Of a stretch of DNA of 64,000 nucleotides, positions 31,212 through 40,460 are shown piece after piece. The DNA lies in the NCBI GenBank assembly GCA_942490645.1, contig CALNXN010000010.1, positions 248,001 through 312,000 of the forward strand. Direction: 5' to 3'. A model generated the notes under the pieces. That model was not told the DNA's origin and searched no databases. It worked only from the letters and a program-made list of their open reading frames with translations. Each line of letters opens with the position of its first letter. Position 1 is the first letter of the stretch. Origin of the DNA: CALNXN01 sp942490645. Its GTDB lineage: Bacteria; Pseudomonadota; Alphaproteobacteria; Rhodobacterales; Rhodobacteraceae. A program made the translations under genes and the position numbers.

Positions 31212-34088
31212 TCACACGCCCTCCTTCATCATGGTCGGATCTGACGTGGGTTCATCCCGTGATGGGTCAATGTCCATCGGATGATCGCTTTCGGGCATAT
31301 GCGCGCGCCGCGCCAGTCTCGAAAAGCTTTCAAGCGACAGCATCACAGCCCCGACGACCGCAAGGAAAACGCCCACATCAAAGAGCGCCGCGGTGGCCAG
31401 CTCAAACTCCTGAAACGGCGGGATGCGCACGTAGGTGAAATCAGACGTGAGGAACGGCTTGCCCACAAACCACGACCCGATCCCCGTCAACCCGGCAAAG
31501 AGAACGCCGGTGCCGATAATGCCATGGTAGGGATAGCGGAGCCGCGAGGAAGCCCAGGAAAACCCGCTCGCCATATACTGCATCACGACGCCGATGGAGA
31601 CGACAAGACCCGCGATAAAACCGCCGCCCGGCTCATTATGGCCGCGCAGGAAGATGTAAAATCCGACCAGCATCACAACTGGCATCAAGACGCGGGTCAG
31701 CACCACCATCATCGTCGGGTGCATATCGCCTGCGCGCGGCTGGTCGGGCTTGCGGTTCAAAAGGCGCGCGCGCACCGGGCCTGACAACAGTGTTTCCGTC
31801 AGCGCATAGATCAGCAAGGCCGCGATGCCCAAAACGATGATCTCGCCGTAGGTGTCAAAGCCCCGGAAATCCACGAGGATCACGTTGACCACGTTCGTAC
31901 CACCGCCACCTTTGTAGGAATTGGCCAAGTGGAATTCCGAGATCGGCGCCGACACCGCGTCGCGCAACAGGTAGTGATAGGACAAGGCCGCTGTGGCCAG
32001 CCCCCCTGCGACGGCCACGATGGTGTCGCGGGTACGGCGCAAGACAGTGCTTTCGACGGGCGTGCGGTTGGGCAGGAAGTTCAGCGCCAGCAGAAGCAAG
32101 ATGATCGTGACCACCTCTACCGTGATCTGCGTCATGGCCAGATCGGGCGCGCTGAAGAACACAAAGCCCACCGACACCATCAACCCGACGATCCCGATCA
32201 AGATCAGCGACAACAAGCGGTTGCGATGCAGGAACACAAGCCCCAGCGTGGCGGCAACCAGCATGAGCCACCCAGCGATGGAGACTGGCGTCATCGGCTG
32301 CATCACGCGGGTTTCGGGACCAACGGTGCCCGTCATCCAGGCGTGATATCCAACGGCGGCAATTGTAACGGCGGCGATCGTCGCATAGCGCGAAAATGCA
32401 CCGTCGTGCAGCGTGTGGATGACACGCTGCGCCAGTGCAACTATGCCCGCAATCAACGCTTCGAATATGGTCTTCGCTTCGGGGCGCGGGGCTGCGTCCC
32501 ACAGAGCCAGCGCAGGGCGGAACATTGTCAGAAGAATCAAGCCGCCTACAACGGCCACGATCGACATATAAAGCGCCGGAACCAGCCCGTGCCAGATCTT
32601 GAAATATGCCTTGGGCACTTCGGCAGCTTCGCCCAATACGGACGCGGTCACCAGTTTGACAAAGGGCTCTGCCAAGAACGGCGCAATGCCGATTATCACC
32701 ACAGGCACCACCAGAATGGCAGGCGGCAACCACAGGCCCGGGCCCGGATCATGCGGCGTGGTCGGATAATCGTCGCGTTTGGGGCCAAGGAACGTGTGAC
32801 CGATCAGTCGGAACGAATAAGCCGCCGAGAAAAGCGAACCGAAGGTGGCCAGTGCCGGCACCAGCCATGGGCTGCTGAAAAGTACCGTTTTCGTGGCTTC
32901 CTCCAGCATCATTTCCTTGGACAGAAACCCGTTCAGCAGCGGAATACCCGCCATCGAAAGCGCCGCAATCGTGGCAATGACAAAGGTCACGGGCATCAAG
33001 TGGCGCAGCCCGCCGAGTTTGCGGATGTCACGGGTGTGCGCCTCGTGATCGACGATGCCGGCGGACATGAAAAGTGCCGCCTTGAATGTCGCGTGGTTGA
33101 GGATGTGAAACACCGCAGCCATGGCACCAAACGCCGTGCCTGTGCCCAAAAGCATCGTGATCAGCCCCAGATGGCTGACCGTGGAAAAGGCGAGGAGCGC
33201 CTTGAGGTCATGCTTGAACAGCGCGATTACGGCCCCCAGCACCATCGTGATCAACCCAGCCGTGGTAACGATCACGAACCATTCCGGCGTGCCCGACAAA
33301 ACCGGCCACATACGCGCCATCAGGAAAATTCCGGCCTTCACCATCGTGGCCGAATGCAGATAGGCCGACACAGGTGTCGGTGCGGCCATCGCGTGTGGCA
33401 ACCAAAAGTGAAACGGGAATTGTGCGGACTTGGTAAAACAGCCCAGCAGGATCAGAATGAGCGCGGGCAAATAGAGCGGCGAGGCCTGTATCGCCTCCTT
33501 GTTCTGCAAGATCACGCTCAGATCATAGCTGCCCGCGATATTGCCCAGAAGCAGCATGCCACCAATCATGGCCAGACCGCCCATGCCGGTAACCGTCAAG
33601 GCCATACGCGCGCCTTGCCGCCCCTCGGGCAGGTGCTTCCAATAGCCGATCAAAAGGAACGACGACAGCGATGTTAATTCCCAGAAAATCAGCAAAAGCA
33701 GAATGTTATCGCTTAGAACGATACCTACCATCGCGCCTTGAAAGAGCAGCAGGTAGGTGAAAAATTCGCCCATGTTGTCTTCGCGTGCGAGATAGAACCG
33801 CGCATATGCAATGATCAAAAGGCCAATCCCAAGGATCAGACAGGCAAAGAAAAAGCCCAATCCGTCCAGCATCAGCGTGAAATTCAACCCCAGCGCGGGC
33901 ACCCATTCCGCGCGCGCCATCACCAGATCGCCCGCCAAGACCGCAGGAAGGTTCGTCAACAGCCCGACCAAAGCGGCCAAAGTGACCGTGAACGTGACAC
34001 CAGCGCAGGCTTGCCTGCCAGCTGAATTCATCAGCCCAGGCAGCAAGGCGCCCACAAAGGGCAAAGCAACGATAAGGAAGAGGGACAC
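31212..34088 (-). CDS. Fused Mrp cation/proton antiporter subunits A and B
   Basis: A 958-residue protein. The first 770 or so residues are MnhA, the NuoL-like subunit, with LLLIFWELTSLSSFLLIGYW, AQFPFHFWLPHAMAAPTPVSAYLHSA (partly quoted) and GIPLLNGFLSKEMM. After a linker near LLNRKPDQPRAGDMHPTMM comes MnhB, with GFYIFLRGHNEPGGGFIAGL and FDVGVFLAVVGAVMLSLESF. The AB fusion is the known six-gene form of the antiporter. Start: GTG at 34088 with AGGAG five bases upstream, giving VSLFLIVALPFVGALLPG; the open frame to 34190 has no likely start signal. First gene of the mnh operon. Confidence 0.93.
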   Translation of the reverse strand: MSLFLIVALPFVGALLPGLMNSAGRQACAGVTFTVTLAALVGLLTNLPAVLAGDLVMARAEWVPALGLNFTLMLDGLGFFFACLILGIGLLIIAYARFYLAREDNMGEFFTYLLLFQGAMVGIVLSDNILLLLIFWELTSLSSFLLIGYWKHLPEGRQGARMALTVTGMGGLAMIGGMLLLGNIAGSYDLSVILQNKEAIQASPLYLPALILILLGCFTKSAQFPFHFWLPHAMAAPTPVSAYLHSATMVKAGIFLMARMWPVLSGTPEWFVIVTTAGLITMVLGAVIALFKHDLKALLAFSTVSHLGLITMLLGTGTAFGAMAAVFHILNHATFKAALFMSAGIVDHEAHTRDIRKLGGLRHLMPVTFVIATIAALSMAGIPLLNGFLSKEMMLEEATKTVLFSSPWLVPALATFGSLFSAAYSFRLIGHTFLGPKRDDYPTTPHDPGPGLWLPPAILVVPVVIIGIAPFLAEPFVKLVTASVLGEAAEVPKAYFKIWHGLVPALYMSIVAVVGGLILLTMFRPALALWDAAPRPEAKTIFEALIAGIVALAQRVIHTLHDGAFSRYATIAAVTIAAVGYHAWMTGTVGPETRVMQPMTPVSIAGWLMLVAATLGLVFLHRNRLLSLILIGIVGLMVSVGFVFFSAPDLAMTQITVEVVTIILLLLALNFLPNRTPVESTVLRRTRDTIVAVAGGLATAALSYHYLLRDAVSAPISEFHLANSYKGGGGTNVVNVILVDFRGFDTYGEIIVLGIAALLIYALTETLLSGPVRARLLNRKPDQPRAGDMHPTMMVVLTRVLMPVVMLVGFYIFLRGHNEPGGGFIAGLVVSIGVVMQYMASGFSWASSRLRYPYHGIIGTGVLFAGLTGIGSWFVGKPFLTSDFTYVRIPPFQEFELATAALFDVGVFLAVVGAVMLSLESFSRLARRAHMPESDHPMDIDPSRDEPTSDPTMMKEGV

Positions 34089-34297
34089 GCGAACTCCTGA
34101 TCTTTGGGCGGAAAATTTTTCTCTATTTGTGGTAGATCGTTGCCGATCACAAGAGAAACCGACAATTTTTGTCATGTTTTGGTGTCGCACCCACGCGGCG
34201 TGGGCAAGGGATGAGCGTCAGCCGATAAGAACGCCCCATGAAAGGCCGGGACGCCGCGTCAGAAACACATCTGACAAACGGCGCGCCAGACGGTGCA

Positions 34298-35917
34298 TCA
34301 CCCCATCAAGACATCCCCGAATTCCTCTTTCAACTTGCGTTTGAGCACTTTTCCAGTTGCCCCTATAGGCAGGGCTTCAACGAAAATCACCGTGTCAGGC
34401 ACCTGCCACTTGGCGATCTTGTCATCGAACACAGCCAGGACTTCCTCAGCGGTCGGGTCTTCACCCTCCGCTTTGACGGCGATCAGGATCGGGCGTTCGT
34501 CCCACTTCGCGTGGCGCGCGCCGATCACGGCCGCATTCGCAACCTTGGGATGGGACACGGCGATGTTCTCCAAATCGACTGAACTGATCCATTCGCCGCC
34601 CGATTTGATGATGTCCTTGGACCGGTCCTTGATGCTGAGGTATCCATCAGGGTCCAGCGTGGCCACGTCACCGGTGTTGAACCAGCCGTGTTCCAGCGTT
34701 TCGCTTTCGGTGGATTTGAAATAGGCGTTCAAAATCCAATGCCCGCGCACCACCAAATCGCCTTGAGCCTTGCCGTCATGCGGCAGCGGTTTACCGTCTT
34801 CACCAACGATTTCCAGCTCCACGCCCCAAGGCGGACGGCCCTGATTTTCGCGCAGTTTATGCTGCGCGGTTTCGTCCAGTTTGGCGTGTTTGGCCAGCGG
34901 TTGATTGACCGACCCAAGCGGAGACATTTCCGTCATTCCCCATGCATGGATCGTATCGACGCCGTAGGTCTCGCGGAAGGTCGTGATCATCGACGGCGGG
35001 CAGGCAGAACCACCCACGACCGTTTTCTTGAGGCTGTGCAGCGTACTGCCCGACTTCATCGCCTCGCCCAGCAAGCCGAGCCAGATGGTTGGCACACCAA
35101 GCGCAATAGTGACCTCATACGTGTCGATCAAGCCGACCAGTGACGGGCCATCCAAACCCGGACCGGGCATCACCAGCGACGCCCCCGTCACAGCAGCCCC
35201 ATAAGGCACGCCCCACGCGTTGACGTGGAACATCGGCACCACCGGCAGCACGACATCCTTGGCGCTCAGACCCAGAGTGTCGGCAAGGCAGGCCACCAGC
35301 GAATGCAACACCGTCGAGCGATGCGAATACAGCACGCCCTTGGGATTGCCGGTCGTACCGGAGGTGTAGCAAAGGCTTGAGGCGGTGTTTTCGTCCAGTT
35401 GCGGCCATTCAAAATCCGGATCACCGCCTTCGATGAACTCATCATAAAAAAGCACGCCCGGCAAAGCCTCGGCCGCTTCCGGATCCGGCCCACTCATCAG
35501 GATGACATGCTCCAGATTGGGAAGGTGTTCGCGCACCGCCGCCACCAAAGGCACAAAGGTCTTGTCGATGAACAAGACCTGATCATCAGCGTGGTTGATG
35601 ATGTAAATCAACTGTTCTGGAAAAAGCCGCGGGTTGATCGTGTGGCAGACGAAACCGGCACTCGACACCCCGAAGTAAATCTCCAGATGGCGGCGGTTGT
35701 TCCATGCGATCGTGCCACAACGCGTCTGCGGGTCCAGCCCAAGGTTGCTCAGCGCAGAAGCCAGCCGTTTGGAATTGGCACCAATATTCGCCCAATTCGT
35801 GGTCTCCACCCCGCCAGTCGTGTTGACCGAATAAATCTCTGTCGAGCGGTGGTAGCGTGCGGCGTGATCGATCAGTGATGAAATCAACAGCGGCGCAGAC
35901 ATCATTTGGCCCAGCAT
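34298..35917 (-). CDS. Acyl-CoA ligase, DmdB-like (3-methylmercaptopropionyl-CoA ligase type)
   Basis: A 539-residue AMP-forming acyl-CoA ligase. The ATP loop is CYTSGTTGNPKGVLYSHRS, then HAWGMTEMSPLG, the GDVATLDPDGYLSIKDRSKD hinge region, and the catalytic lysine in ATGKVLKRKLKE. Length and N-terminus (MLGQMMSAPLLISSLIDHAARYH) closely match what I recall of DmdB of roseobacters, which activates methylmercaptopropionate during DMSP demethylation but also takes medium-chain fatty acids. dmdA, dmdC and dmdD are not in the window, so the substrate is open. The ATG at 35917 has GGGAGG five bases upstream. It is divergent from a thioesterase gene. Confidence 0.87.
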   Translation of the reverse strand: MLGQMMSAPLLISSLIDHAARYHRSTEIYSVNTTGGVETTNWANIGANSKRLASALSNLGLDPQTRCGTIAWNNRRHLEIYFGVSSAGFVCHTINPRLFPEQLIYIINHADDQVLFIDKTFVPLVAAVREHLPNLEHVILMSGPDPEAAEALPGVLFYDEFIEGGDPDFEWPQLDENTASSLCYTSGTTGNPKGVLYSHRSTVLHSLVACLADTLGLSAKDVVLPVVPMFHVNAWGVPYGAAVTGASLVMPGPGLDGPSLVGLIDTYEVTIALGVPTIWLGLLGEAMKSGSTLHSLKKTVVGGSACPPSMITTFRETYGVDTIHAWGMTEMSPLGSVNQPLAKHAKLDETAQHKLRENQGRPPWGVELEIVGEDGKPLPHDGKAQGDLVVRGHWILNAYFKSTESETLEHGWFNTGDVATLDPDGYLSIKDRSKDIIKSGGEWISSVDLENIAVSHPKVANAAVIGARHAKWDERPILIAVKAEGEDPTAEEVLAVFDDKIAKWQVPDTVIFVEALPIGATGKVLKRKLKEEFGDVLMG

Positions 35918-36048
35918 AGGAACCTCCCATCGTTTTTTTCCAGCGCATAGCCTGCCAAGGCGCGGCGACTTCGCTTTATTGTCTGTCGGCAAAGTGCCTT
36001 GTGTTGCCGCAGCTTGCAAGCCTTGGCAAATCCTGCGCCGCGGCGTAC

Positions 36049-36543
36049 ATGCCAACAATGCAACTTGCCTACCATACCCCCCTGACTGTCCAGCAGCAGC
36101 AAAGCGCCGGACTGGCGCACCCTGCCCCCTTGGCGATGGCCGATCAGGTGCGGTTTTCAGAGCTGGATGTTCTCGATCACGTAAATAATTCCGTCTACAT
36201 GCAATGGTTTGAACGTCTGCGTGTTCGCTATATGCAGGATTGGGGCATCTCAAACTATCGCGCCTTGCCGGGCGACCCGCGCATCGTGATCCGATCCGGC
36301 ACCATACACTACCGTGCGGAAATGCGGATGGACGAAGACTATATCGCCACCTGCGCTTGCGCGTCGTTTCGCACCACATCTTTTGGCTTACATCAGGAGC
36401 TGTGGAGCGGCGGCACCCTGCGCGCAACATTCGACTGCGTTATGGTTTTGCTGGTGCAGGACGGTTCAGGCGAACGCTTTCCGATACCCGACGCGGTCAA
36501 AGCGCGGTTTCGCAGCATCGACGGTGCAGCACCTGACGGCTGA
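36049..36543 (+). CDS. Hot-dog acyl-CoA thioesterase (4HBT family)
   Basis: A 164-residue thioesterase of the 4-hydroxybenzoyl-CoA/YbgC type. The active-site helix region reads SELDVLDHVNNSVYMQWFERLRVRY with the catalytic aspartate of the D-x-x-x-H-V-N-N motif. It hydrolyses acyl-CoA; the chain preference is unknown. The start is uncertain: ATG 36049, 36058 and an internal ATG (MADQVRFSELD) are possible, and the first 28 residues are outside the fold. Divergent from the acyl-CoA ligase, convergent with pgi two bases away. Confidence 0.85.
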   Translation: MPTMQLAYHTPLTVQQQQSAGLAHPAPLAMADQVRFSELDVLDHVNNSVYMQWFERLRVRYMQDWGISNYRALPGDPRIVIRSGTIHYRAEMRMDEDYIATCACASFRTTSFGLHQELWSGGTLRATFDCVMVLLVQDGSGERFPIPDAVKARFRSIDGAAPDG

Positions 36544-36545
36544 GA

Positions 36546-38168
36546 TCAGTCCCTATGAGACAGCAGAAACTCCACGAGAGCGGCCGTAGACCCATCTTTG
36601 CCAGCCGTTGATTCCTGCCCTTCGACGACAGGTTGCAACGACGTGGCGAGTTCCTTGCCCAGTTCCACGCCCCATTGATCGAACGAATTCAAACCCAGCA
36701 CGACCCCTTCCACAAACACCCGGTGCTCATAAAGGGCGATGATCTGCCCAAGCGTGAACGGATCAAGCTTGGGATAGGCCAAGGTGGTGGATGGGCGGTT
36801 GCCTTCGAACACCCGGTGGCGGGCCTGCCGCTCCAACTCGTCGCCCGTCAACCCTTTGGCGGACATCAGCGCACGCGCCTCTTGCAACGACCGCCCCTTC
36901 ATCAGCGCCTCGGACTGGGCCAGACAATTCGCGATCAGCAGTTGGTGATGATGCGCCAATTCCGGCTCGTGTCCTTCGGCAGCGATCAGAAACTCACAAG
37001 GGATCACCCGCGTCCCTTGATGGATCAGCTGATAAAACGCGTGTTGCCCATTGGTGCCGGCCGCGCCCCACACGACCGGGCCTGACGGGACGTTCAGAGC
37101 CGTTCCATCCATCGCGACGCTCTTGCCGTTGGATTCCATTTCAAGCTGTTGCAAGTAATCCGGAAGTAGCGCCAACCGCTGATCATAGGGCAGCACAGCG
37201 CGCGTCGTGTACCCGCACACCTGATTGTGCCAAATGCCAACAAGCGCCAACATGGCGGGCATGTTCTGCGCCCAGGGGGCCGCCTGGAAATGCCGGTCCA
37301 TCGCTTGGCCGCCACGCAGGAATGCATCAAACCCCTTGGGTCCGATGGCGATCATCAGTGACAGGCCAATCGGTCCCCACATCGAATACCGCCCTCCGAC
37401 CCAATCCTCGAACCCGAACACATGATCCGCCGGGATGCCGAAATCGGCCGTTTTGTCTTGCGCCGTACTCAGCGCGGCAAACTGTGCGCTCGCGTCCCCG
37501 CCGTGGTCCGTCATCCACGCACGCGCCGTACGTGCGTTCGTCATTGTCTCGATGGTGGTGAAGGTTTTCGAGGCAACAATGACAAGGGTACGCTTGGCAT
37601 CCAATCCCTGCAGCGTGTCCGCAATATGCGCGCCGTCGACGTTGGACACGAAATGGCACCTCGGCCCATCGTGATACGGCGACAAGGCGGTGACAGCCAT
37701 CGCGGGGCCCAGATCAGAGCCGCCGATCCCGATATTGATCACGTCCGTGATATCACTGGCGCGGATTTTTTCGGCAAAGGCACGCATCCGCGCGAGCGTT
37801 TCAAGAACGCCGGGCATAACGTCGGCACCATCCACAAAAACCGCATCGCCATCCAGATTGCGCAGCGCAGTGTGCAGCACTGCGCGGCCTTCGGTCTCGT
37901 TGATGGCGGCGCCTGAAAACATCGCATCCCGCGCCTTGGCCACATCCGCCTTGTCGAGAAGGTCAATCAGATCCTGACGGATTGCCGCGTTGAGGTTGGT
38001 TTTGGAATAATCGAACAACATATCGCCGGTGCGACAGGAAAAATCAGTCGCGCGGTCCGGATCGCTGAACCAATCAAGGATGTTGGTATCCGCCACAAGG
38101 GTATGTTGATCTGCCAGATGCGCCCAATCTGTCGGCGAGACGCCAGAAGGTTTGGTTATGCGGCCCAA
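36546..38168 (-). CDS. pgi: Glucose-6-phosphate isomerase
   Basis: A 540-residue enzyme interconverting glucose-6-phosphate and fructose-6-phosphate. Signatures: VINIGIGGSDLGPAMAVTAL, the VIVASKTFTTIETMTNA phosphate site (read LVIVASKTFTTIETMTN), FGFEDWVGGRYSMWGPIGLS and GVELGKELATSL. There is no ATG at the front; the start seems to be TTG at 38168 with GGAGG nine bases upstream, which overlaps the end of pgl by 13 bp. It closes the zwf-pgl-pgi operon that feeds the oxidative pentose phosphate and Entner-Doudoroff routes. Confidence 0.95.
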   Translation of the reverse strand: MGRITKPSGVSPTDWAHLADQHTLVADTNILDWFSDPDRATDFSCRTGDMLFDYSKTNLNAAIRQDLIDLLDKADVAKARDAMFSGAAINETEGRAVLHTALRNLDGDAVFVDGADVMPGVLETLARMRAFAEKIRASDITDVINIGIGGSDLGPAMAVTALSPYHDGPRCHFVSNVDGAHIADTLQGLDAKRTLVIVASKTFTTIETMTNARTARAWMTDHGGDASAQFAALSTAQDKTADFGIPADHVFGFEDWVGGRYSMWGPIGLSLMIAIGPKGFDAFLRGGQAMDRHFQAAPWAQNMPAMLALVGIWHNQVCGYTTRAVLPYDQRLALLPDYLQQLEMESNGKSVAMDGTALNVPSGPVVWGAAGTNGQHAFYQLIHQGTRVIPCEFLIAAEGHEPELAHHHQLLIANCLAQSEALMKGRSLQEARALMSAKGLTGDELERQARHRVFEGNRPSTTLAYPKLDPFTLGQIIALYEHRVFVEGVVLGLNSFDQWGVELGKELATSLQPVVEGQESTAGKDGSTAALVEFLLSHRD

Positions 38169-38827
38169 TGTGCGGTCCCTCCATCCATAACGGCGCCAAT
38201 CGGGGCGTCAATTGCCGGCAATGTCATCGCCATTTCCAGTGCGTGGCGCTTGGCCTCACCCATGATTACAAGGTGTTTGGACATCGCCCCATCCAACACG
38301 TTGGCACTGAGGCTGATGCGTTCTTCGGGTTGATCCGGTGGCGCCACAGCCACCAATGGCGGGGCATCTGACGCCATAGCCTGCGCAAGCCCCGGCGCCT
38401 TTGGAAACAGCGATGCGGTGTGCATGTCTTCGCCCATGCCCAGCAGCAAAACGGAAATCGGCAACTTACCAGCGAACGTCGCAGAAACATCCGCCGCCGC
38501 ATCAAATGCCGACACCCCCGGACGATAGAACGGCACAAAGACCGCCTTTGCCGCACGGTTGGTCAACAACCGTTCGCGAACAAGTGCAGTGTTGGACCGC
38601 GCGTGATCTTCAGGCACCCAGCGCTCATCGGTCAACATCACATGCACCCGGCTCCAATCCAGATCAGCGGCACAAAGCACGTCAAATATCGGGCCTGGCG
38701 TTGTACCACCGGGCACTGCAAAACTGGCGAAGTCATGATGAAAGAGGCAGCTTTCAAGCTCCCCGGCCAATGTGTTGGCCAGATCAATCGCCAACATGTC
38801 ACGGTCGGGGTAGGTTTCGATCTTCAT
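38156..38827 (-). CDS. pgl: 6-phosphogluconolactonase
   Basis: A 223-residue enzyme hydrolysing 6-phosphogluconolactone, the second step after zwf. Family motifs include FAVPGGTTPGPIFDVLCAADLDW, VMLTDERWVPEDHARSN and LLLGMGEDMHTASLFP (with the usual H-T-A-S-L-F). The ATG at 38827 overlaps the zwf stop codon by four bases (ATGA), with AAAGG seven bases upstream. The C-terminus overlaps the pgi start. Function and context agree fully. Confidence 0.95.
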   Translation of the reverse strand: MKIETYPDRDMLAIDLANTLAGELESCLFHHDFASFAVPGGTTPGPIFDVLCAADLDWSRVHVMLTDERWVPEDHARSNTALVRERLLTNRAAKAVFVPFYRPGVSAFDAAADVSATFAGKLPISVLLLGMGEDMHTASLFPKAPGLAQAMASDAPPLVAVAPPDQPEERISLSANVLDGAMSKHLVIMGEAKRHALEMAMTLPAIDAPIGAVMDGGTAHWAA

Positions 38828-40281
38828 GGGCTGACCTTTCGCCATTCGCGTCCGTCGCGGCGCATCAGATGATCGGAGGCATCGGGCCCCGCGCTGCCGC
38901 TGTCATAGGGTTTGGGCACATCATGGCGCGCCTCCCACCCCGCTATGATCGGATCGGTCCACGCCCAAGCCGCTTCGACCTCGTCGCCGCGCATGAAAAG
39001 CGTCTGATTTCCCCGGATCACATCCATAATCAGCCGCTCGTAGGCGTCTACGTGTGCATCATCGCCCAAGGCTTCGGCAAATGTCATGTCCAACGGCACA
39101 TCAATGAGCCGCATGCCACCGGGCCCAGGCTCCTTGATGGTGACGCCCAGCGTGATCCCTTCGTTGGGCTGCAACCGGATCGACAAGACGTTGCGATGCC
39201 GCCCGGCGTCCTCTCCAAAGATCGAATGCGGCGTGTCTTTGAAGACAACCGTGATTTCCGAGGACCGCGCGATCATCCGTTTGCCGGTGCGCAGATAGAA
39301 CGGCGTGCCCGACCAGCGCCAGTTGGAAATATGCGCCTTGAGGGCCACAAAGCTTTCGGTGCGAGAGCGTGCGTTTTCAACAGCTGTCCGGTAATCGGGC
39401 TGTGCGTCACTGTCCCCCCGACTGTATTGGCCGCGCACGATGTGATGCGGCTCCACCGGATCGAGCGCCCGGATCACCTTGAGCTTTTCATCGCGCACCG
39501 CGTCAGGCTCAAACCGAGACGGAGGTTCCATCGCAATCAGGCACAACAATTGCATCAGATGGTTCTGCACCATGTCACGCATGGCACCGGCCTTGTCGTA
39601 GTATTCACCACGCCCGCCCACACCAACGGTTTCCGCCACTGTGATCTGAATATGATCGACGAACTGGCTGTTCCACAACGGCTCGAACAGCACATTGCCG
39701 AAACGCACCGCCATCAGGTTTTGCACGGTCTCTTTGCCCAGATAATGGTCGATGCGGTAAATCTGGCTTTCGTCGAAATACCGCTCCAGCGTCCTATTGA
39801 GCGCGCGCGCCGATTCCAGATCGCGGCCAAAGGGTTTCTCGACGACGATCCGCGCCTGTTCATCGGCCATGCCGTGTTGCTTGAGGCGCTCGGCCAAATC
39901 CCCAAACAAAGACGGTGCCACGGAAAAATAATAGGCCTCGACCCGGTCCGTTCCCGCCACAAGCGATTGCAACTCCGCCCATCCGGCGTCGCCGCGCGCA
40001 TCAATTGAAATGTAATGAATGCAGCCCATGAATTGATCCAACGTGCCATCTTCACAGGCTTTGCCGCCGCCAAACTCGCGAATGGCTTCTGCCACCATCT
40101 GCTTGTAGCCGGCTTGATCCAAATCGGTGCGCGCCGCACCAATCACGCGGGCTTCTGGCGGCATTTGACCTGAACAATATCTGCGAAACAGGCCCGGCAA
40201 AATCTTGCGCCGCGCCAAATCGCCTGTGCCGCCAAAAATGACAAGATCAAATGGATCTGTGGTAATAACCCGCGATACCAT
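38824..40281 (-). CDS. zwf: Glucose-6-phosphate 1-dehydrogenase
   Basis: A 485-residue enzyme that oxidises glucose-6-phosphate to the lactone, mainly with NADP+. The dinucleotide fingerprint is VIFGGTGDLARRKILPGLF, the catalytic motif RIDHYLGKETVQNLMAVRFGN with its histidine, and VEKPFGRDLESA the substrate lysine region. Length is normal. First gene of the operon zwf-pgl-pgi. The 179 bp to the divergent radical SAM gene should hold both promoters. Confidence 0.96.
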   Translation of the reverse strand: MVSRVITTDPFDLVIFGGTGDLARRKILPGLFRRYCSGQMPPEARVIGAARTDLDQAGYKQMVAEAIREFGGGKACEDGTLDQFMGCIHYISIDARGDAGWAELQSLVAGTDRVEAYYFSVAPSLFGDLAERLKQHGMADEQARIVVEKPFGRDLESARALNRTLERYFDESQIYRIDHYLGKETVQNLMAVRFGNVLFEPLWNSQFVDHIQITVAETVGVGGRGEYYDKAGAMRDMVQNHLMQLLCLIAMEPPSRFEPDAVRDEKLKVIRALDPVEPHHIVRGQYSRGDSDAQPDYRTAVENARSRTESFVALKAHISNWRWSGTPFYLRTGKRMIARSSEITVVFKDTPHSIFGEDAGRHRNVLSIRLQPNEGITLGVTIKEPGPGGMRLIDVPLDMTFAEALGDDAHVDAYERLIMDVIRGNQTLFMRGDEVEAAWAWTDPIIAGWEARHDVPKPYDSGSAGPDASDHLMRRDGREWRKVSP

Positions 40282-40460
40282 AGGCTTAAGGCCCCTAAAC
40301 TGCTTGTGGGCCGTCCTGACCCAGCTTCATGTTAGCGCAAACATGTATGCATTTGCCACAGTTCACAAGACCGTGCAATCGCTTAAAGACATGTTCCCTT
40401 GTCTTCCAAGGAACCCTATCACAAAAACAAGGCAGCAAAAGAGACCACACGAGGCAGCGC

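Noticed and set aside
31929..33677. 582-residue open frame on the plus strand
   Set aside because: It lies wholly antisense to the fused mnhAB gene and is rich in Arg, His and Gln, as expected of a shadow frame in GC-rich DNA.
34126..34151. Imperfect inverted repeat (TTGTG, GATCG / CGATC, ACAA) upstream of mnhAB
   Set aside because: The arms are short and bulged, with no promoter or known motif around them; no function can be supported.
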